This document shows, piece by piece, positions 5,149 to 9,281 of a stretch of DNA of 9,281 nucleotides. The notes beneath the pieces are model-generated. The model was given only the letters and a program-made list of their open reading frames with translations, was not told the DNA's origin and searched no databases. The translations under genes were made by a program, and so were the position numbers. The DNA comes from Caulobacter sp. (GTDB lineage Bacteria > Pseudomonadota > Alphaproteobacteria > Caulobacterales > Caulobacteraceae), in contig JACMOF010000423.1 of NCBI GenBank assembly GCA_014378155.1, positions 1 through 9,281 of the forward strand, in the 5' to 3' direction. Within the stretch, counting starts at the first letter, position 1, and every line of letters begins with the position of its first letter.

Positions 5149-6576
5149 CTAGCGGATAGCGATCAGATTGGCTTCGTCGGTCGCCAGATAGACGGCGTCG
5201 CCCATGGCGATCGGACCCAGCAGCACCGATTGGCCGATCTTCAGGGTCTTCAGCGTCTCGCCGGTCTTGGGGTTCAACGCCACGGCCTCGCCCTCGCTCG
5301 ACACGGTGATCAGGCGGCCCGACGCGAGGATCGGCGTCGACCACAGCAGCGGATGCTTGGCGCGCTTCTTCTTTTGCCGCTTGGACAGCTTGTCGGTGTT
5401 GTTGAGGTCGCGGATCCAATAGACTTGGCCGGCTTCCCGCGACACGCAGATCACCTGTCCGGCCTTGTCGACCACGAAGACCACGTCGCCGGCCGCCCAG
5501 GGGGTGGTGATGGCGGTTACGGGCAGGGTCCAGCGGGCTTGGCCGGTGCGAAGGTCGGTGGCGGCGAAGACGCCCGAATGGCTGACGGCGAAGACGTCGC
5601 CCTTGAAGATCACCGGACGACCGGCGATGTCGCGGATTTCCGACAGGGCGTTGGTGCGGCTGGCGCGGCTCAGCGCCTCGCTCCACAGGTCGTTGCCGTT
5701 GGTCGTGCGCAGGGCCACCAGTTCGCCCGAGGCGAAGCCAGCCACGACGGTGTCGCCGCTGACCGCCGGGCTCGAGGCGGACAGGATCCGGGCCGGTTCG
5801 ATCAGGGCTTGATAGGTCCAGCCCGGCGCGCCGTCGGCGGCATTGAAGGTCAGGAGCTCGTTGTCGGTCGAGGTAACGAACACCCGGCCGTCAGAGACGG
5901 TCGGCGCCGAGTGGACAGGAGTGCTGGTTTCCTGGCGCCAGCCCTCGGCGCCGCTCGCGGCGTCTAGTTGGGCCACGAAGCGGAAGCCGGACGAGACGTA
6001 GAGCTCCCCGCCGGCATAGGCGACGCCGCCGCCAAAGCCGGTGCGATCGCCCGGGCCGCCGAAGCCGAACATGCCGCGCTTCTTGCCGGGCGCCTTGGCC
6101 GGACGCAGGTCCTTGCGCCAGACGGTCGCGCCGCTGCGGGCGTCCATGGCCACCACGGTGGCCTCGCCGTCCATCACGAAGATCTTGCCGTCGGCGGCCA
6201 CGGGCGGCGCGGTGACGTGGAATTTCCTGTTGGCCTTCTGGCCAAAACCCTTGCGCCAGGCAATGTCGAAATTGGCTGCGGCGGCCACGTGTTCGACCGA
6301 CTGCTCGGCGTTGCCGCCCGGCAGGGGCCAGTCGGTCTGTACCGTTGCTTCGGGCAGGAAGAAGTCCGAGCCCTTCAGCGCTTCGGCCGGCTCGACCTTC
6401 TGGTCGAAGGCGATGACCGAAATCCGTTGACCTTGGGTGGCCAGGGTCTTGTTGGCCTCCTTCTTGTCGAACGGATTGATCTTGGAGATCGTCGAGCAGC
6501 CGGCGACCGACACCGCAGTCGTCAGCAGCGCGGCGAGAAGCAGGGAACGCTTTGAAGTCATGGTGCGGCGGCTCAT
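5149..6576 (-). CDS. bamB: Outer membrane protein assembly lipoprotein BamB (PQQ-like beta-propeller)
   Basis: BamB is the beta-propeller lipoprotein of the BAM complex, which inserts beta-barrel proteins into the outer membrane. The N-terminus is a lipoprotein signal: a basic start, a hydrophobic core, and a VAGC lipobox with the acylated Cys at 27. After that come repeated propeller blades with the PQQ-like pattern, seen as GATVWRKDL, GWRQE, GNDLWSEAL, GQARWTLPV and GQVYWIRDL, ending near residue 475. A Gly-rich loop (about 163-185) and a very basic loop (KRQKKKRAKH, about 395-405) interrupt the blades. The ATG at 6576 overlaps the stop of the upstream TPR gene as ATGA, so the two are translationally coupled. 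Met6 (6561) is an alternative start with no better ribosome site. The 475 residues exceed E. coli BamB (about 390). The identity as BamB rather than another PQQ-like protein rests on the lipobox plus the yfgM-bamB-der order. Confidence 0.9.
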   Translation of the reverse strand: MSRRTMTSKRSLLLAALLTTAVSVAGCSTISKINPFDKKEANKTLATQGQRISVIAFDQKVEPAEALKGSDFFLPEATVQTDWPLPGGNAEQSVEHVAAAANFDIAWRKGFGQKANRKFHVTAPPVAADGKIFVMDGEATVVAMDARSGATVWRKDLRPAKAPGKKRGMFGFGGPGDRTGFGGGVAYAGGELYVSSGFRFVAQLDAASGAEGWRQETSTPVHSAPTVSDGRVFVTSTDNELLTFNAADGAPGWTYQALIEPARILSASSPAVSGDTVVAGFASGELVALRTTNGNDLWSEALSRASRTNALSEIRDIAGRPVIFKGDVFAVSHSGVFAATDLRTGQARWTLPVTAITTPWAAGDVVFVVDKAGQVICVSREAGQVYWIRDLNNTDKLSKRQKKKRAKHPLLWSTPILASGRLITVSSEGEAVALNPKTGETLKTLKIGQSVLLGPIAMGDAVYLATDEANLIAIR

Positions 6577-7325
6577 TGGGCGGAATTGAGGGCGGCGGGA
6601 AGGCCGGCGGGCGGCGCCTGCAGGGCCGACGGCGGCAAGGCCTTGGCGGCCTTGACGACGGCGGCGAGATTCTTGGCCGAACCGGAATCGATCATCGCGA
6701 TCGCGCCTTGGGCGCGCTGGCGGACCTCGTCCGACGGGTTGTCCAGCGAGTTGGAAAGCACGCTGAAGTCAGCCCGCGCGCCGGCCAGATCACCAGCCTG
6801 CAGCTTGGCGAACGCCAGCGCTTCCTTCGCCTGAACGCGATAGGGACTCTTCTCGCCCATCAACGGGGTCAGCCTCGCCTCGACATCCTTGTAGGAAGCC
6901 GTGTCGAGGAGCGCCAAGGCGGAATTGAGGCCGGCCAGGTCGGCCAGGATGGGATTGGTCGCAAGCTTGGCCGCCTGGTCGAAATAGACCACCGCTTCGG
7001 GGGTCTTGTTCTCTTCGAGGCGCGCCCCGCCCATCTCGATCAGGGCCAGGGTCTTGTAAACGGCCGGGCCGGTCTTGGAGATCGCCTCGAAGGCCGGGAA
7101 CGCCTTGACCGGGCCGATCTTTTGCTCGCTCTCCAGCGCCGCCTGGTAGGCTTCTGAAGCCTTGGCGATCTGGCCTTCCTGATAATGGGTCCAGCCCCAC
7201 CAGGCGCCAACGGCGAGAATCGCCACGGCCGCCAGTACGCCCAACCAAGGCAGCGACTTCAGCGCGAGGGACTTGTAGCGGTCGGAGCGCAGTTGCTCTT
7301 CGACCTCGTCAAACACATCGACCAC
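6573..7325 (-). CDS. YfgM-like TPR inner-membrane protein
   Basis: This is a 250-residue bitopic protein. The short acidic cytoplasmic N-terminus contains DVFDEVEEQLRSDR (about 3-16), followed by one membrane helix at about 26-45 (tryptophan-rich at its end). A periplasmic helical part follows, with TPR-like repeats of the YfgM family. E. coli YfgM works with SecYEG and periplasmic chaperones, and its gene also precedes bamB and der, so context and sequence agree. GTG at 7325 is the best start: GGAG lies eight bases upstream, and the family-type N-terminus begins there. An open frame runs 47 codons farther upstream, but that part looks like chance coding (Arg/Pro-rich, no ribosome site). The 3' end overlaps bamB by four bases. 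The C-terminus is Ala/Pro-rich. A role in protein export or envelope assembly is inferred from the E. coli relative. Confidence 0.85.
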   Translation of the reverse strand: MVDVFDEVEEQLRSDRYKSLALKSLPWLGVLAAVAILAVGAWWGWTHYQEGQIAKASEAYQAALESEQKIGPVKAFPAFEAISKTGPAVYKTLALIEMGGARLEENKTPEAVVYFDQAAKLATNPILADLAGLNSALALLDTASYKDVEARLTPLMGEKSPYRVQAKEALAFAKLQAGDLAGARADFSVLSNSLDNPSDEVRQRAQGAIAMIDSGSAKNLAAVVKAAKALPPSALQAPPAGLPAALNSAQ

Positions 7326-7333
7326 GAACGAGG

Positions 7334-7337
7334 CTCC
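7334..7337 (-). promoter_or_regulatory. RBS supporting the GTG start of the TPR gene
   Basis: GGAG on the minus strand, eight bases before GTG 7325-7323. No comparable site lies at the upstream ATG of the longer open frame (7466), so it decides between the two starts. Confidence 0.55.
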
Positions 7338-7403
7338 GATAGGGGCGAGAACTGCGCCCGGTGGCGGCAACGCCGGATTGCTCCGAGATTGACGCCATAG
7401 ATG

Positions 7404-7428
7404 AAAACCAAAGGCGAGCGGGCTCGCC
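7404..7428 (-). terminator. Terminator-like hairpin between panB and the TPR gene
   Basis: On the minus strand GGCGAG (7428-7423) pairs with CTCGCC (7418-7413) around CCCG, and TTTGGTTTT follows directly. It lies 72 bases after the panB stop and 79 bases before the TPR gene start. The position fits an intrinsic terminator of panB, but the stem is short and the T-run is interrupted. Confidence 0.5.
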
Positions 7429-7439
7429 GAGGCGGCGAA

Positions 7440-7466
7440 CCTATAGCGTGTCTGGGTCAGCCGCAA
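7440..7466 (-). promoter_or_regulatory. Possible promoter upstream of the TPR-bamB genes
   Basis: On the minus strand TTGCGGC (7466-7460), 12 bases, then GCTATAGG (7447-7440). The spacing and most of the -10 agree with the Caulobacter housekeeping pattern TTGACGS-N10-14-GCTANAWC. Against it, the predicted transcript would meet the hairpin at 7404-7428 within a few bases. One of the two predictions is likely wrong, or this is an attenuated start. Confidence 0.25.
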
Positions 7467-7499
7467 CGGGGCGGAGCGGCCTCAACGAGACAAGCGGCC

Positions 7500-8327
7500 C
7501 TAGCCCTTCTTGGCGTAGTAAGTCTCGGCCTCGCCCGGGAAGGTGCGGGCCTTGACGTCGCGCGCGTAGTCGGCGGCGGCCTGCTGGATCTGGTTCTTCA
7601 GGTCGGCGTAGCGCCGCACGAACTTCGGCGTCCAGTCGAACAGGCCCAGCATGTCGTCGGTGACCAGGATCTGGCCGTCGCACCCCGCCGAGGCCCCGAT
7701 GCCGATGGTTGGTGGGGCGATGGCGGCGGTGATCTCGCGAGCCAGGTTTTCGGCGACCCCCTCGACGACCACGGCGAAGGCCCCGGCTTCGGCGGTCGCG
7801 CGAGCTTCTTCGAGCACGACGGCCCGGCCGGCCTCGTCCTTGCCCTTGGCCTTGAAGCCGCCATCGACCAGCACCGCCTGCGGGCGCAGGCCGACATGGC
7901 CCATGACCGGGATCCCGCGCCGCACCAGATAGGCGATGGTCTCGGGCACCGTAGGGCCACTCTCGACCTTCACCGCCTGGCAGCCGGTTTCCTTCATCAG
8001 CCGCACGGCGTTGGCATAGGCCTCTTCGGGCGGGCCCTCGTACGAGCCGAAGGGCATGTCGACGACCACCATCGCCTTGCGTGAGCCACGCATCACCGCC
8101 TGGCCGTGCAGGATCATCATTTCCATGGTGACGCCGACGGTGTTGGGCAGGCCGTGCACCACCATGCCCAGCGAGTCGCCCACCAGCAGCACGTCGCAAG
8201 CGTCGTCCAGGGCAGCGGCCACCGGCGCGGTGTAGGCCGTCAGGCAAACCAGAGGCTCGCCCCCCTTGCGGGCGGTGATGTCAGGGGCCGCCAGGCGACG
8301 GATCTTTTCTTCACGATGAGCGGACAA
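7500..8327 (-). CDS. panB: 3-methyl-2-oxobutanoate hydroxymethyltransferase (PanB)
   Basis: PanB transfers a hydroxymethyl group from 5,10-methylene-tetrahydrofolate to alpha-ketoisovalerate, giving ketopantoate. This is the first committed step of pantothenate and coenzyme A synthesis. The 275-residue protein covers the whole TIM-barrel fold. VGDSLGM is at 49-55 with the Mg ligand D51 (E. coli D45), and the second ligand is D90 in VVVDMPF. K120 and E122 are in [13 protein letters not shown] is at 144-151, the expected catalytic Glu is E190 (E. coli E181), and the C-terminal IGIGAS, DGQILV and FPGE motifs are present. It starts with TTG at 8327; there is no nearby in-frame ATG, and AGGAGGG sits six bases upstream. 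It is 81 bases downstream of the two-helix membrane protein gene. No panC or panD is seen in the window. Confidence 0.97.
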   Translation of the reverse strand: MSAHREEKIRRLAAPDITARKGGEPLVCLTAYTAPVAAALDDACDVLLVGDSLGMVVHGLPNTVGVTMEMMILHGQAVMRGSRKAMVVVDMPFGSYEGPPEEAYANAVRLMKETGCQAVKVESGPTVPETIAYLVRRGIPVMGHVGLRPQAVLVDGGFKAKGKDEAGRAVVLEEARATAEAGAFAVVVEGVAENLAREITAAIAPPTIGIGASAGCDGQILVTDDMLGLFDWTPKFVRRYADLKNQIQQAAADYARDVKARTFPGEAETYYAKKG

Positions 8328-8333
8328 GGTGAG

Positions 8334-8340
8334 CCCTCCT
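8334..8340 (-). promoter_or_regulatory. Strong RBS fixing the TTG start of panB
   Basis: AGGAGGG on the minus strand, six bases from TTG 8327-8325. This is the strongest Shine-Dalgarno match near the gene and justifies a non-ATG start. An imperfect hairpin (8341-8363, arms GGAAAA/TTTTCC) lies directly upstream without covering it. Confidence 0.75.
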
Positions 8341-8408
8341 GGAAAAAGCGTGCGCCGTTTTCCGCCAGATCGTTCCGCACCGCAACATGATCGATGAAAA
8401 AGGCGGGT

Positions 8409-8786
8409 TTAAACCTCGTCCACCAGCCGGGTCACCACGAAGGCCAGCGCCAGGGCCGCCAGCACCGCCGCCAGCCAGATGGTCTCGGTGCTGCCCATCG
8501 AGAAGAACTGGTCGTAGCGGGCCACCACCTTGCCCAGGCCCAGGTCGAGCTGCTGAGCGCCGTCGCGCGAGACGTTTGAGAACTCCTCGGCGAAACGGCT
8601 ACCGATCAACTGCACGGCCACCGCCAAACCGGCGACAACGCCAGTCGCGCCGATCACCGCGCGGCGCAGGGCCCAGCCGCGATCCAGCTTGTCGGTGACG
8701 CGCTGGGTGAACTGTTCGGAATCGCGGAACACGGGCGGCTGGCCATAGAGCCGCGAAAGTTGGGTTTCGAAATCGAGGTCAGCCAA
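8409..8786 (-). CDS. Two-helix membrane protein, candidate anti-sigma factor
   Basis: I do not recognise a named family. The 125-residue protein has a cytoplasmic N-terminus of about 40 residues (with FETQLSRLYGQPP at about 6-18), a membrane helix at about 43-61, a central loop of about 40 residues, and a second helix at about 102-119, followed by a short acidic end. It overlaps the sigma factor gene by eight bases, so the two are co-transcribed and probably translationally coupled. Small membrane proteins encoded directly after an ECF sigma factor are often its anti-sigma factor, and that is my inference; no zinc-binding HxxxCxxC (ZAS) motif is present. TTG at 8786 was chosen because AGGAGGG lies six bases upstream. 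The open frame continues 29 codons farther, but that part only re-reads the sigma gene. It ends 81 bases before panB. Confidence 0.7.
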   Translation of the reverse strand: MADLDFETQLSRLYGQPPVFRDSEQFTQRVTDKLDRGWALRRAVIGATGVVAGLAVAVQLIGSRFAEEFSNVSRDGAQQLDLGLGKVVARYDQFFSMGSTETIWLAAVLAALALAFVVTRLVDEV

Positions 8787-9281
8787 GGTTTTCCCTCCTC
8801 GCGGAGTCGTTCGAGACGCGTCCCGATGGCGAGGCCATTCGGGTCCTGAGTTTATCCAGACCACGTTTGACATGGGATTTGACCGTCCCCAGGGGGATAT
8901 TCAAGAGCTCTGCGGCCTCGGTGTGCGACCAATCGGCTCCGTAGCAGAGGGATACGCACAGGCGCTCGGCGTGCGACAGGATCTTGAGCGCCTCGTCCAG
9001 ATCCATACGGTCGGCCGTCGCCCCGGGGCCGTCCAACGCGATCGGCGCGGAGTCCTCGGCGGTCTCGGTCAGCACGAACCGCGAGTCCCGCTTGACCCGG
9101 CGCAGATAGAGCCGGGCGGCGGTCTTCTTGATCCACCCGCCAAAGGACCCCTCGCCGCGATAGTCGGCGATCTGCTCAAACCCGACCAGGAAGGCGTCCT
9201 GGGCGATGTCGTCAGCCGTGGCGGAGTCCGCGCCCAGCCGGCGCAGCAGGCCCCGCACGGCCGAGCCGTGGCGACGCACCA
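8779..9281 (-). CDS. ECF-type RNA polymerase sigma factor (5' end beyond the window)
   Basis: The visible 167 residues cover most of a sigma-70 family ECF factor, which directs RNA polymerase to a stress or signal regulon. Region 2 includes RRHGSAVRGLLRRL, DDIAQDAFLVGFEQI and GSFGGWIKKTAARLYLRR, corresponding to the core-binding and -10-reading helices. Region 4 near the C-terminus has the helix-turn-helix segment HTEAAELLNIPLGTVKSHVKR, which reads the -35. A GTG at 9279 could be a start, but region 2 normally has more residues before RRHG, and the frame is open to the window edge, so I treat the gene as cut. The end overlaps the two-helix membrane protein gene by eight bases. A linker rich in Asp/Ala separates regions 2 and 4. 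The regulon and signal are unknown. Confidence 0.9.
   Translation of the reverse strand, partial: VRRHGSAVRGLLRRLGADSATADDIAQDAFLVGFEQIADYRGEGSFGGWIKKTAARLYLRRVKRDSRFVLTETAEDSAPIALDGPGATADRMDLDEALKILSHAERLCVSLCYGADWSHTEAAELLNIPLGTVKSHVKRGLDKLRTRMASPSGRVSNDSARRENLG
8793..8799 (-). promoter_or_regulatory. Strong RBS inside the sigma gene fixing the TTG start of the membrane protein
   Basis: AGGAGGG on the minus strand, six bases before TTG 8786-8784. It lies within the last codons of the sigma factor gene. The layout (AGGAGGG, six bases, TTG) is the same as at panB. Confidence 0.7.

Noticed and set aside
5116..6555. Long plus-strand open frames opposite bamB
   Set aside because: They mirror the bamB codon bias and show no family motif or ribosome site.
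7386..7400. Possible 29-codon leader ORF before the TPR gene starting at 7400 on the minus strand
   Set aside because: No ribosome site, follows the hairpin T-run, and no stop/start coupling with GTG 7325.
7326..7466. 47-codon N-terminal extension of the TPR protein
   Set aside because: No ribosome site at 7466, unlike-family composition, and it overlaps the terminator-like hairpin; GTG 7325 has GGAG at good distance.
7401..8084. 227-codon plus-strand open frame opposite panB
   Set aside because: PanB is unmistakable on the other strand; the frame is a GC-bias shadow.
8341..8363. Imperfect hairpin with GGAAAA/TTTTCC arms upstream of panB
   Set aside because: The inner pairing is poor and it does not cover the ribosome site; not enough to call a regulatory element.
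8406..8415. Perfect 10-bp palindrome GGTTTAAACC at the end of the two-helix protein gene
   Set aside because: It includes the stop codon, is short, and has no loop or U-tail; probably chance.
8787..8873. 29-codon N-terminal extension of the two-helix membrane protein
   Set aside because: It re-reads the end of the sigma factor gene; AGGAGGG six bases before TTG 8786 marks the likely start.

Overview
The window is GC-rich, densely coded chromosomal DNA, most likely from an alphaproteobacterium of the Caulobacter type. Three things suggest this: the strong GC bias at third codon positions, the order panB - YfgM-like TPR gene - bamB - der, and several starts without a clear Shine-Dalgarno site. 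The genus is inferred from gene content, not from a marker gene. No mobile element, CRISPR array, tRNA or rRNA was seen, and no stretch longer than 300 bases lacks a gene.

Left part (1-2783, plus strand): three metabolic or transport genes. They are a YfeH/SBF-like ten-helix transporter, a short-chain dehydrogenase/reductase, and a thioredoxin-reductase-like FAD/NAD(P) oxidoreductase. The oxidoreductase start codon overlaps the stop of a 12-codon upstream ORF that has its own ribosome binding site. This group meets the minus-strand block head to head at about 2784-2801.

Right part (2802-9281, minus strand, read from high to low coordinates): an ECF sigma factor cut by the window edge; an overlapping small two-helix membrane protein, which is a candidate anti-sigma factor; panB (pantothenate/CoA synthesis); a YfgM-like TPR membrane protein; bamB (outer-membrane beta-barrel assembly lipoprotein); der (ribosome-assembly GTPase); and a small exported four-cysteine protein of unknown function. 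The TPR gene and bamB overlap by ATGA and are surely one transcript. Two stem-loops after bamB, the second with an interrupted U-tract, suggest that der is at least partly transcribed on its own. A terminator-like hairpin also separates panB from the TPR gene.

Most of the window is conserved core genome. No clearly new multi-gene system is visible. The parts that deserve a second look are regulatory or lineage-specific: the leader peptide chain before the oxidoreductase, a 9-bp inverted repeat spanning a -10-like box and the ribosome binding site of the four-cysteine gene, the basic 150-residue C-terminal tail and unusual G4 motifs of Der, and the sigma factor with its undescribed membrane partner.
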